DNA of 64,000 nt. Source: Glebionis coronaria (Eukaryota; Streptophyta; Magnoliopsida; Asterales; Asteraceae). The notes beneath the pieces were generated by a model that was given only the letters and a program-made list of their open reading frames with translations, had not been told where the DNA came from and searched no databases. Location: contig CM046878.1 of NCBI GenBank assembly GCA_025667525.1, forward strand, positions 95,123,237 to 95,187,236, in the 5' to 3' direction. This document shows, one piece after another, positions 1 through 11,166 of the stretch (position 1 is the stretch's first letter; the number at the start of each line of letters is the position of its first letter). Position numbers and translations under genes: made by a program.

Positions 1-595
1 TTACATGTTGCTATTAGATAAATCAGATCCAACCCTAATTAAAAAGAGGAAAAACCAGAAATTAATTAGAGATAAAATAAAAACAAACTTGTTTTAGACT
101 TCTTCAATGATCCAATAAAAAAAACCTACAAAGAAGATACCCAATTTTATTTTCAAAATATTAGGATTAAGAAAACTGATAAATATGAAATAAAATGATA
201 GATGATCATTTTCAAAATATTAGAGTTAAGAAAAATAATAAAGATGAATGAAATGGTATATGATGTTTTCAATTAAAAACAAACGACAATTACATCTATC
301 TAATAAAAAATAATAAAAAAAGTGTTTGTTTCCATGCATAATGAATAAGATGTTTGGAATAACAAATTAAGATAACAAGAACTAACTTTCAATAATCTTA
401 ATGCAAAAATTAAATCACAATAACACAATTATAAAACATAACTAGAAACAAGATTTCATATTCCATTCATAATTCATTACAACCATTCCAAGCTTACAAG
501 TTCATATCCAAAAGATTGAAACATTAACTAAACACAAAAGGTTACTACATCATCATTATTAAAACAACCCCAAAAGAAACACTGAACATAAAGGC
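1..595. other. AT-rich non-coding stretch
   Basis: I see no convincing ORF, RNA gene or repeat structure here. The sequence is AT-rich with short A and T runs, as expected for plant intergenic DNA or the 3' flank of the small minus-strand ORF that follows. Confidence 0.5.
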
Positions 596-964
596 CTAAT
601 CAGATAGTTCCATCATCTGAGCTTGAAACTGGAGTTCAGTCAAGCGAGTCCTAGCCCTAGCCAACATTCCATTCAAAGTAGCAAGCTTCTCGGTTTCAGT
701 GTCACGAAACTCCCTTAAATAACCTAAACTTTCCAAATCAACTTCAAGTTCTTCATCTCTGCTCTCAAACTCAGCAATCAATAAACCAATCCTAACCAAA
801 TTATTCTTAACATTTTCAACTTGACCCCTCAACACAGTAGCAAAGCTTTCCTCATTAATAGTCATTTGATTAAAATAAAAACCCATGCATTTACCAGTAT
901 CAGTATGACCAGAAACGTCCTTAAGTTATTTTAAAATCATATTGGATGAACTTGAATTTGCCAT
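596..964 (-). pseudogene. small coiled-coil-like ORF with an early in-frame stop
   Basis: An ATG at 964-962 opens a serine-rich start (MANSSSS...), but codon 13 is TAA (928-926). The same frame then runs on through a short linker to a second ATG at 886 and stays open to the stop at 596. The part after 886 is 96 residues, rich in Glu, Leu, Arg and Thr with heptad-like spacing, which suggests a helical or coiled-coil segment. I recognise no family. Either the gene is dead by one nonsense change, or the downstream ATG is used and a 96-residue protein is made. It stands alone, with no partner gene nearby. Confidence 0.4.
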
Positions 965-1663
965 TGATGAAACAGAAGTTTAAGATGAATAGTAAAGTGA
1001 AGATTAATTTTAGATTGATTGTAACTAGACTAATGCTACTCATCATTATATAGAACAAGATTGAACAAATTTATGGTTAGAAATAATACCTAATTAATGC
1101 AATTGCGCCCTTTCATTAATCCTGCAATTGCCCTTTACTGTTGCAGATTGATAACAGATATGTGTAGAGTCATCTAGAACAAGCAGAAGATGAAGTGTGT
1201 GTGTGCGTTTTTTAAGGTAATGTTTGGTTATTATCGGTTCTAACTTGAAGCATTTCAAAAAAAAAATCAGCCAATTAAGTTATTGTGAAAGCCCAATGTT
1301 CCCTTGATTAAAAAAAAACCCTATAAAATATAAAATTAACATAAATATTTAAAAGTACAAAATTAAATTAAAAAATTAAAAATACTAGATTAGAAATACA
1401 AAATTTTACAATTTGTTCAATAACAACAACTATCATGCCCCCAAGAAGAGCCACCCAAGCCCCCTTAGTGCAACACACGGGTTCTGGATGTCTCGTTAAA
1501 TAATAATGACACATCATCAACTTGTCAATGTAGCAATCTTTATATAAAATACCCACAGTCCATTGAACCTTACACAATTTAATACATTTCTCAAAGTGGA
1601 CCCTATGAAATTCTATTCCCTGTTTTATTTTATTTCTTTAAAATTCTCTCTACCCAACATGTC
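965..1663. other. intergenic, no gene seen
   Basis: AT-rich sequence with short homopolymer runs. The only longer ORF here (minus strand, 1577-1368) has no recognisable motif and biased composition, and I do not regard it as a gene. Confidence 0.45.
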
Positions 1664-1671
1664 CTAAAAGA

Positions 1672-1680
<9 letters not shown>

Positions 1681-1723
<43 letters not shown>

Positions 1724-1918
1724 TTGAACGACAAGTTAGTACAAGACCAAATGTTAGTGAGCCAGAGACTCGACGCATCTGAGTGGGTAGAGTCCGACAC
1801 AGATTCTTACCAAGAAGAAAAACTCGGTGAGGCTCGAACTTGAGACCTCATGGTAACAACCTCCCCCAAAGCTCCTTAGGAGACCTTAGGTGGCCAACTG
1901 AGCTAACCTCCGTTGGTT
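1681..1918 (-). mobile_element. tRNA-derived SINE with (AAT)n tail and 17-bp target duplication
   Basis: On the minus strand the element starts just inside 1918. It carries an A-box-like motif (TTAGCTCAGTTGG, 1906-1894) and a B-box-like motif (GGTCTCAAGTTCGAGCC, 1847-1831) about 47 bp apart, as in tRNA-derived RNA polymerase III promoters. It ends in a run of AAT/TTA triplets (about 1723-1681), which is the 3' tail. Target-site duplications CTAAAAGAATTTATTAT (1664-1680) and CTAAAGGAATTTATTAT (1919-1935) flank it with one mismatch, so the microsatellite here is the SINE tail rather than an independent repeat. Confidence 0.75.
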
Positions 1919-1935
1919 CTAAAGGAATTTATTAT

Positions 1936-2335
1936 AGTAAAAAAATTTAAAAGTTCATTATTGTGGTATAAGATTAAATTAAAATTATTTTTATAATCTT
2001 ATTTTCATTTATAGATAAACTTTTATGTTTTATAATCAATTTAAATAATTTAAAAAATATTAAATTATAAAAAAGTTTAATATTTAATACCTTTCCTGAC
2101 ATATAAAAATAAAATGTGTGTTTAATATAATTTATAAAAATTTAGAATTCTTTATAACTTCATAAACCTTTCATACTAAATATGCTTTACCAATATCCTA
2201 ACATTTTTCAATTTTTTTTCTTTATCATGAAAAAGTCAACAGAACGTCACATATCCTTTAAATAAACCAAACTGGCCTACTACTTCTCTTTCGAAAAGAA
2301 CAAAAAAAACCAGTTGAGTGTTCCAGTGAATCTTA
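1936..2335. promoter_or_regulatory. upstream region of the BASS gene
   Basis: AT-rich 400 bp directly upstream of the BASS start codon, so promoter and 5' UTR should lie here. I see no single motif that I could name with confidence. Confidence 0.3.
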
Positions 2336-5300
2336 ATGACAATGATTCTCAGAATCAATCTCTCTCAACTTCATCATCACTATAATCAACCATCTTCTTT
2401 TTTCCCGCCAAAATGCTCTTCAGGTATTAAAAAAAGAAAACCAAACTGACCCTTTTTTTTTTTTTTTTTTTTACTTTTATGATGAATTGTGTGATGACCC
2501 TTTTGATGTTTTTACAGAAACCAGTCAAGTGGGGTTCCCAGTTACTACTCGTAATCTCTCTTTATGTAAGTTATTGTGGTTTTTTTGGAGGTTTATGGGC
2601 TTATATAAGTTTACTATATCATGATAAACTTCTATAAGCCCAGAAGTCTACAAATAAGCCACCAAATTGAGACTTATGTTATATAAGCCGACATAGGCTT
2701 ACGTTAGTATAAGCTAAAACAAACAGCCCCTTATTATCTTCTTTTTATTGCGTTTGTATTGTAGGATTTATATAAGGCTAATTGTTCAAAAATGTATTAT
2801 ATTTGTCATTTTCTATAGTTGTGTGTACCATTGTTTGAATCCGATTATTTCGTGCACGTTGTATGACCTTTATTTTCGGGAATCGATACACACAATAATT
2901 GTACAAACAGTGACAAGTATGATAAAGTACATTTTTAGACAATTAGCCCATTTATGTATGACGTGTGTGGTAGATTGTTGTTGCTAAAATGAATGAATGT
3001 TGTGTTGTTGTAGGTTCGGGTTCTAGATTAATAGTTAGTAATCGGGTTTCTGGTGAGTTTTCTGATCCAGTTGACCCGGATGAACCTCTAAACTATGCAC
3101 CAGTTTCACCTCAGGTACTAACTTTTTTTATTTATTTATATTTCTTCGGTTTTAAGGGTTGACCTTTTGGCCGGCTGACTAACCACTTGGTTTGAGCCAA
3201 CCGCTACACAAGCTCAGACCGGGTTCCCCTTTTCGTAAGTTAGGTGTGGCCGCTTAAGTTGTGTTGATGGTGAATTCCCTTAATGGACTTGGACCCGTCA
3301 GCACAACTTGTCTAGCTCTATAATCTAATGTCTACAGATATAGTCGGATAGCTGTTTATCACTTCACCATCCCTGAGTGTTTGGGTACTGACTTGTTACT
3401 TCTTACTGTTTTAGTACAATATTGACGAGTTAATTGATTTTAATATTTGCGCATTTGGCCCATGCCCGTTTGAACCTGTGACCTTTTAAACCGTTTCCTG
3501 AACCCGCCCGACCCCCCAATTTTGTTCTCTGGCTAATTACGATTAGTAGTTTCTTTTTGTAATAAGATGGTGTTTGTGATTGCTTATTTAAACTGATATC
3601 TGCTTTTTTGTCATTGCTTATTTAAACTGATATCTGCTTTTCTAAAAATAAGCACAAAAAAACTATATATTCTAAACTACTTATTTCACTCTTGAATAAT
3701 CAGATAAGCATTTGGGTGACAGATCCCAAAGGACCTAAATAATATTGTATCAAAACATACAATAGCAGTTCGCAAGCAATCACAAAATAATCCCTGATAC
3801 GGTTACCTCCAAAATGAAAGGGCATATGTTAATACGATGATTGTAAATAATGTTTTCATCTGGCGAACTTTTGTTAAGGTCTCATGAATATTTCTGCAGC
3901 TTTAATTGGATTTGTGGCATGAAAATGAAATATTTTTCAGTTATACACATGTAATGTTTATTTTTCATTTCTTAACATTAAAACTAGAGGAGAAAAACCT
4001 TCAATATAGTGTTTTGCCATTGTATTTTTATCGCCACTATAAGCTCTTAATGCAGCAGGTACTTGAAAACAAGACATCATTTGTGGATGTTTTAAAAAAG
4101 GCCAACTCGGTATTACCTCAAGTAGTTCTTGCTAGCACAATATTGGCTCTTGTCTATCCACCTTCTTTCACATGGTTCACTAGCAGGTAACTAATACTCC
4201 CGTAATCCCAAAACATTAATCCTCTAAATAATGCTATAGTGCCAGTTTATTATAAGCTAATGTTAATAAGCAAGAAATAAATATCAGGTATTATGCACCG
4301 GCTTTAGGTTTCTTAATGTTTGCAGTCGGGCTTAACTCAAGTGAAAAAGATTTTATAGAAGCATTTAACAGACCATCGCCTATTTTGGCTGGTTATGTTG
4401 GTCAGTTTGTTATTAAACCGTTCCTCGGTTATTTGTTTGGTACTATGGCCATGACGATGTTTGGCCTTCCAACATCCTTAGGTAAGAGTCATAGTTGTTT
4501 TCAATAAACCAGAAATACATATCTTGTTCATTACGCTGCTATAGTTTTCATCGATGAATCATTGTTACATCATTTAGGTGCTGGAATCATGTTAACTTCT
4601 TGTGTTAGTGGGGCTCAGCTCTCAAATTACGCCACTTTTCTAACTGATCCCACGATGGCCCCATTAAGCATTGTTATGACCTCATTATCTACTGCTACTG
4701 CTGTTTTTGTGACCCCACTTTTGTCGCTACTGCTCATCGGAAAGAGGTTGCCTGTAGATGTAAAAGGAATGATTTCCAATATTTTGCAGATTGTAGTTTC
4801 ACCCATTGCTGCTGGCTTGCTTCTTAACCGGTAAGAAAAATACTAATATTGAGTTATTGACAAGATAAAAATGGACAGGTTGGAATCCTGGATCACGAGT
4901 CAAAATGGGTTTGTGCTGAAAGAGGTCATTTTTTAGTTTCGGTCGGGCTGTCTTGACCTGCTAAAAGTTTTTCCATCTTTTTTCTGTAAATACTTTCATT
5001 AATTACTTGTTAATAATGATTCCGAAACATGATTAGTAAAGATTGTTCAGGAGGTTATATGCACTAAAAAGACTTGGGGCATATCAGCTCGTTGAGTTGT
5101 TCCCCTTTTCGCTCATTATGTTGACTTTACCCATTTGACCCATTTGGCTCTTTGAGATAACACAATCAATGGACTCTTGTGTCCAAGGTGTCACCATTTT
5201 GAGATACCATTTAACTTTCATGGTCAATTTGACTATTATAAATTAACGTTTATATCAGCTTCAAATTTGAAGATACAACTTTGACCACAAAGCTCGTATT

Positions 5301-6856
5301 CGCTTTCTTGAAAAGAAAAGTATTGTTTTGTTCTCTTACGGGTACTTTCTTTTTGCATCTACAGGTTTTTCCCGGGAATTTCCAGCGCCATTCGACCATT
5401 TTTGCCACCATTATCAGTTTTAGTGACTTCTTTATGTGTTGGGGCTCCTCTTGCCATTAACATAGACTCGGTTTTATCTCCTTTTGGCATATCTGTTGTT
5501 TTGCTTGTTATCGCGCTTCATTTATCGGCGTTTGTTCTTGGATATGCATTTACGGGCGTTGCCTTCCAAAACGCACCAGATGTCAAACCTCTTCAAAGAA
5601 CACTGTCTTATGAAACAGGTTCTACATTTAGTAACAATCCCTTCTATATCTATAAAAGTTACGAGATTCATTTGTCAAGTTAATTGACTCTCATCATAGT
5701 AACAAAACTTTGTCCTAATCAGGCATGCAGAGTAGTCTACTGGCCCTTGCCCTGGCAAATAAGTTCTTTCAGGATCCACTCGTGGGCGTACCTCCAGCAA
5801 TATCCGTAAGTCAGTTTATATCCTAATATTGATATTATACATTTTAATTTTCTACTAGTAATTGGTTTGTACCATTTAGCTTCATTTCCTTTTTTGTCCG
5901 TTTAGGGAAAGTAGGAGTAATTATTTTGTACACCAAGTAAATGAGGCATGTCATTGGATGGGTTATGTTTGATCTCGATGGGATCAAATCAAATAGTTTG
6001 GCACTTTGGCTTCCTATAAAAATAATTAACCATCTAAATTAGGGAAAATACGATAGTTTTTGGTATCATATGAATAGTGTTTGCGGTCCGCCCTACCCAG
6101 TCTGATTTAGCTTGTACTTTAATTTGCCTGTTTTTACTAGCCTTTTCAGTTAATCTACCCAACTTGTTTTAGCACGTACTTATAATTACTCGCTTTTACC
6201 CACTATTCTGACCGTCACCAAACCCTCCCAATTTTTGCCATCTTTGGCTATGTTATACACCTCGTTTTCTAAATATAATTTCTTGGACATGCAAGTGATA
6301 CACTAGACAAGACTCTAAGTTTGATTTAATATGCCCGGCGTACAAAAAGAATACGTCAGCTAGTAGAGGTGACAAATCTTGCCAATTTTTCTAATTATGA
6401 ACACTTTTTAACCTTTTTTAAAAAGTAGGGGGCACTTTTTCCCCATCCATTATTATTGATGGGCACATGTAAGACATTAGATACTGATAGGGACATAGGG
6501 TATGTCACCAAATTGGTCACTCGGTGAAATTTTTATATTTAATGTTTTTTTCCTTGACTTTTAAACAAGTATTATTATTTTTAAATTTTTGTGTTTTTAT
6601 ATGTTCTTGGTCCGTTTTAGCCCGCGCCTGTTTAGCCGCGCTTGTTTGGCCTGTGCCTGTTTTGCCCGCCGCCCGTTTAACCCTCACCCGTTTTGCCCCC
6701 CGACCGACATCAGCCATCACGTGTTTACTATTTGAAGCATTATGTTTCTATGTAATTTACCATTTGCTCATTTGCTGGTCTTTTTTTCTTCAGGTTGTAA
6801 TCATGTCATTAATGGGGTTTTCTCTTGTCATGCTTTGGGCTAAGAAGAAAACATAA
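2336..6856 (+). CDS. BASS5/6-type sodium/metabolite cotransporter, plastid
   Basis: A nine-exon gene for a bile acid:sodium symporter family protein of about 403 residues. Exons: 2336-2423, 2518-2565, 3014-3114, 4059-4186, 4288-4481, 4578-4830, 5365-5618, 5723-5805, 6794-6856; all introns are GT-AG and all phases fit. The first ~80 residues are rich in Ser, Asn and Arg and look like a chloroplast transit peptide. The rest is hydrophobic with the family blocks (YPPSFTWF, SCVSGAQLSNYATFLTDP, LLLIGKRLPVDV, YETGMQSSLLALALA, DPLVGVPPAIS). These match plant BASS5/BASS6; BASS5 is known to move 2-keto acids across the plastid envelope for methionine-derived glucosinolates, while the substrate of BASS6-like proteins is less clear. 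Length agrees with the family (about 400-410). The exon 4 acceptor is a CAGCAG tandem (4053-4058), so one Gln may be optional. Its last intron and exon recur, broken or isolated, in the two downstream units. Confidence 0.93.
2579..2731. mobile_element. palindromic MITE in BASS intron 2
   Basis: A fold-back of 'cttatataa...aagcc' motifs. It shares the GGCTTATATAAG / TTATATAAGCC vocabulary with the cluster at 22,800-23,775 and ends in aacaaacagcccc, whose complement (ggggctgtttgtt) also starts the copy at 23,413. I infer one MITE family; I did not find a clean target duplication. Confidence 0.5.
3577..3645. repeat. short tandem duplication in BASS intron 3
   Basis: The block attgcttatttaaactgata with its flanks (about 35 bp) occurs twice in a row, at about 3579 and 3614. 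It is intronic and has no evident function. Confidence 0.7.
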
Positions 6857-7271
6857 GCATCCATTACATGTAAGTGCAAATTGAGTGATTTGTGACAATT
6901 GAGCTAATGTTTTGTAATAGGAAATTAGTTCTATCCTATCCAAGTTTATGGAACGTGATTATGTACAAAGGAAGTTTATTACATGTTGTTTACTACTGTA
7001 TTACATATATTGTGGAATATACATCTTACCATTCCAAGGTGATTATTTGACTGGATGGAGTTGTGGGAGAGAAACTCACAGCTTTTTCCATTCACTCATT
7101 CAACTTATCATTCAATTGTGGTGGTGAGTGAGAAATTCATTTTTGTTCCCATTTTTTTTATTAAATACCTTTGTTCGTAAACTAAAAACGTAAAATTAAT
7201 TAAATTAAATACTTTTATTCATAAGTTAAAAACATTACATAGACTCTGAATATTAAAACTAAGATTAAACA
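6857..7271. other. BASS 3' flank, conserved in the duplicated units
   Basis: The 3' UTR and flank of BASS. Much of it (for example 'cttaccattccaaggtgattatt' split over 7026-7050) recurs downstream of the BASS exon 9 copies at 34,729 and 55,849, which shows that the duplication runs through this boundary. No ORF is seen. Confidence 0.6.
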
Positions 7272-8505
7272 TTACCACAAGTGGTTGATTAAATCGGCTC
7301 GAAGATTTTGATGTGCTCGTGCGATCCGGTGTACCTCATAACGTGTCGCACTTGTTTATCGTTGTTATCCAGTTTATGTTCTTCCACCATGAACCATGTG
7401 GGAGACATCGCATATCTTTGCATTTTTGAATCATATTATGTAATATGATGCATGTATACATCACATTTTAGATTCGTTCTTTTTTTCAGCACTCGAGTGG
7501 GATGGGCTATTATGAATCATTCTTTCTTTAGAACACCAAGCACGCGTTTCATATCCTTCCTTACGGATTCTTGCTTTTTCTTATACAAAATTCGTTAGTG
7601 ATCGTCATCGGCTAGTTTTGGTATTGTCTTAACGGGTGGCGGCAACTCCGGATATTACCCGTCCACATGATAACATCCCCAAGGGTAAGATATACCGTTA
7701 TCCAAAAAAAAGAAACATCTGGTGCTCGCCTCATCTTGAGACCATTAAATAAAGGGGACTTGTATAAAACTTTGATGTTGTTGTTCATCCAACAACACCA
7801 AAGAAAGCATGTTATATCCATAAATCTTGCGACACAACTGCTTCTAGCAAAATGAACGGATACAAACCATGATCACTTCTAACACACTGCCCCTTAAAGC
7901 TGTACAAACAACCAAATCACTCGAGTTCGTACAATCAAGGCTTCATAACATCTCCGGAAACCCATGTTTTTCTTCGTGATGCCGGTAAACTTTTGCAACA
8001 TCACTTACCGTGGGTTGTCTCAAATATTCAGGACCGAGAACTTCCATGACAGATTTACAAAAATTATCAAGAGCTTCCGATGAATTTCTCACTTATTTGC
8101 AAATATTCATTTAGAAAATCAGGACCAACGCCATATGCCAATTGACGAATTCCATATTTGTATTTAATTAACTATGAAATGCCTACTTTCTATATACATT
8201 TCTAGATACGGTCAACGTTCTTAGTAAAGTATGCATTATGAGTACTTACCACACTAAATATCTAGTTAAAATGGGGCGGCCCATTCAGATGGTCTTACGA
8301 AATTTATACTCGTCCTGCCTCGGAGTCGCGTAAAAAAATGCCGCAACTAAACACTATAATGATCTCAGTGAACTGGGGCTCTCTGCAGTCGACTTCTCGC
8401 CTACGCCTAAGCAACGATATCGCTTTATTAAAAAAATTCACCTTACTTCCAATGATTTCTTCTGCTTCGTCTTCATCGGGAACATAAACTGATACGCGCC
8501 CATTT
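7272..8505 (-). pseudogene. PIF/Harbinger nuclease (HARBI1/ALP1-like) pseudogene, unit A
   Basis: Read on the minus strand with several frame changes, this region gives blocks typical of plant PIF/Harbinger-derived nucleases: an N-terminal segment (...KAISLLRRRREVD), then EYLRQPTVSDVAKVYRHHEEKHGFPEML (broken by frame changes), then MNNNIKVLYKSPLFNGLK and RAPDVSFF, and a C-terminal HQNLRADLINHLW before a TAA at 7274-7272. Intact relatives are DDE endonucleases that excise Harbinger elements or domesticated forms such as ALP1. Frame changes and internal stops make this copy dead. Equivalent remains sit at 34,985-49,000 (split by a CACTA element) and 56,208-57,060, so it was part of the unit before triplication. 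Exact ends are estimates. Confidence 0.75.
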
Positions 8506-8795
8506 CTATTAAAATTGGGAAGGTTTCTTTAAAGAGAATGTATAAAAATGGAGATGTTGAGTTTATAAATGGTGATGTAGTGTAAATTATTTTATTTATT
8601 TTTAAGAAAATCGACTGTTAATAAACGGTATTCAATTTTTTTATAATACTTGGGTTTTCAACTTGACATTACGAGCCGACTAATCACAGGAAGACTACTT
8701 TTATGGAAAGCTCAAAGTCGACGTAAGCGAATCTGTGTGACCACCCCTAAATTTACACACCTAGTGACTTTTTCTCACCAAATGCCCACCACTTA
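8506..8795. other. duplicated intergenic DNA of unit A
   Basis: Upstream flank of the Harbinger-like pseudogene; similar DNA lies at 49,020-49,340 and 57,060-57,390. No gene is seen. Confidence 0.5.
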
Positions 8796-9089
8796 GACTA
8801 CCTGCAACAGCGACCTTGTGCGATCTTAATTTTTTTCTGCCATGTCAGCTTTTCTCTCCAGCGACCTATTTGCCTCAATAAAACGACCTTTTGCGACCAA
8901 GTTCAATTTTCTAATATATATTTTTTATTCAAATCATTATTTAAATAAAATAAAGAATATTAAAAGAATATTTATACTTAAATATTATTAAAGAGATTAT
9001 TAAAAAAGACTTATTAGAAATAAAGAGGGTAAAATGCATTACTTAAAACTAACTCTAAAAATAGTCAAATTAATATATGTTGTTAGGAA

Positions 9090-9404
9090 TAGGGCTGAGC
9101 ATCGGTCCGGGACCGAAGCGGACCGGCCAAGACCGGACCGGACCAACACCGAGACCGAGACCGGACTTAAATAGTCCGGTCCGATCCAGGTTGGTCCGGT
9201 CCGGTTCAGTCCTCGGTCCGGTCCGGTCCTATTAGACATATTTGACGAGATTTTGGTAAGACTTGACCGACCGGACCGATGACCGAATTCGTCCAAACCC
9301 CGGACCGTGGACAGGATCGAAATTACTCGGTCCGGTTCGGTTCGGTCCGATCCAGTCCAGTTTTCCGGTCCGAGTCGGTTTTGGATCTGCCGTACTCAGC
9401 CTTA
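9090..9404. mobile_element. hAT-like MITE with short-period GGTCCGG interior
   Basis: Flanked by an exact 8-bp duplication GTTAGGAA (9082-9089 and 9405-9412). Ends are inverted repeats TAGGGCTGAGCA and TAAGGCTGAGTA (the latter read on the other strand). The 8-bp duplication and the TAGGG-type ends fit hAT. The interior is not gene-like: it is made of many degenerate copies of GGTCCGG/CCGGACC. A sister with the same build but a GGTACCG interior is at 53,007-53,340. Confidence 0.8.
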
Positions 9405-9744
9405 GTTAGGAATTAAATAAAACTCAATATTCACATCTTTTGTTTTACGGTTAAAAAAGGAAAAAAATCCAACCGAACTTCTTTCACATTCACTTTAATA
9501 AGAAATCTCTCAAAAAAATCCTCCATCTGCATTCCAAATAAGATAAGATTCATCTGCGTTCCATAAAAAAAATCCTCCATCGCTTTTTAATAAGATTCAT
9601 CTCCGTTGCAGACAAAGTTAATGCTTCCCATCGGCCTAAGAATCTCTTTGGAAGTAAACTTGTCTTGGGTCATTTGTGTCTGCACTTCAAGTGTTTGACA
9701 AAATGTCTCAGTGAATTATCTGGGGTACCTATTTTTGTTACATC

Positions 9745-11166
9745 ATGGTGAAGGGTATGGGAGAGGAAAGGGATGAAATTTCGTCTATAAACAACAATAA
9801 TTTCACAGCTAATGAGAATTTAACCATTCAAGATATTGCTAAGACATATGATGCAACTATTGAGAATTTAACCACAAACTCGAGTAGTGATGACTATATT
9901 GGTAGAGGTCTTCGAGAAGCTACACCGATCTTGGAGGGGTGGAAGGATCCTACTATACCTGGGATGATCGACGTGAAATCGAAAACGTTTGATGCCACAG
10001 TTTCTAATTCAAACAGTGGTAAACCTAAAAAGACAGTAAATTTTCGGTCATTGATGAGTGACAAGAAAATGGAAGATACTGATTTTGTTTTACCTGCGGC
10101 TTCCTTTGCGCATGTTAAAAACAAATTTGCTAATTCTCTTGTCGGTTTCTTTGTGGGAAAAGGGGTTGCGTTCCCGCTTGTTAAAAACTATGTGACCAAT
10201 ACATGGGCGAAATATGGTTTCCAGAAGGTCATGCGAGACGATGATGGTTTCTTTTACTTTAAATTTGAAAGTTTGAATGGTTTGGAGCAGGTCATTGAGC
10301 AGGGGCCATGGTTGATTCGTAATACACCATTGATTTTGAATAAATGGTCTCCTAACCTTAACCTTACTAAGGACAATGTTACTTCTGTCCCGGTTTAGAT
10401 AAGGATGATGAAAGTCCCTGTTGTGGCGTTTACCGAAGATGGGCTGAGCCTTATCGCTACCCAAGTTGGTAAACCAATTATGTTAGATGGGTTCACAAGT
10501 GAGATGTGTGGTGACGCTTGGGGTAGGATAGGCTATGCTCGGGCACTTGTGGAAGTGAAAGCTAATAGGGATCTAAAAACCGAAGTGGTGATTGCAGTCC
10601 ATTTTGAGGATGGAGAAGGCTACACTAAGGAGAAGATTGTGATAGAATATGAATGGAAACCGTCCTTGTGCCGAGACTGCCACATTTTTGGACATAGCAC
10701 GGAGACATGCCCGAAGCGTGTTGTCGCCAAGGAGGTACCTCTGAATGATACACAAGAAGATGGTTTCACCATGGTGTCCCATAAGAAGAAAAAAGGTAAT
10801 CAAACACACGAGGGTCAGCCTAAGTGTGTTGAGCCTAAGTGTGTAGAGCCTACGCGTGTAGATCCTAAGCGTGTAGAGGGGATCAAATTAACCAAACCTA
10901 GTTTGAACTTCCATTATAAAAGGAAGGCAAAAACCACTACTACCAAGCCTACGCCTACTAAGAAGCCTGGTACTCTAGAACTTAAGAATACATTTGCTTC
11001 TCTTCAGGAGCAAGTTACGGTTGAGGTAGGAGAGTCGAGCAGTGGTGGTGGTACTAATGCGAATGAGAAACTAACGATTATTGATGAAGATAGCGAGGTT
11101 GAGGAAGTGATTACCGATATTCGAAAGGGGGCAAGCACTCCCTCACAAGATGTTTCCCATGTTTAG
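9745..11166 (+). pseudogene. LINE ORF1: DUF4283 / CCHC zinc-knuckle nucleic-acid-binding protein
   Basis: Reads as one frame of 473 codons except for a TAG at 10396-10398. The codon sits after VPV and before IRM, where relatives usually have Trp (VPVWIK), so a TGG to TAG change is likely. The N-terminal third is low-complexity; residues from about 110 to 215 form the DUF4283 domain (SFAHVKNKFANSLVGFF..., GPWLIRNTPLIL); a zinc knuckle CRDCHIFGHSTETC follows at about residues 308-321; then a basic Lys/Thr/Pro-rich tail. In intact elements this protein binds the element RNA. Its end overlaps the ORF2 start by 17 bp. Confidence 0.85.

Noticed and set aside
1831..1918. tRNA gene
   Set aside because: The A and B boxes are there, but no acceptor-stem or anticodon-arm pairing was made out and the flanks show a SINE with target duplication.
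2748..2987. ORF of 79 codons rich in Cys and Ile
   Set aside because: Lies in BASS intron 2, no motif, biased composition.
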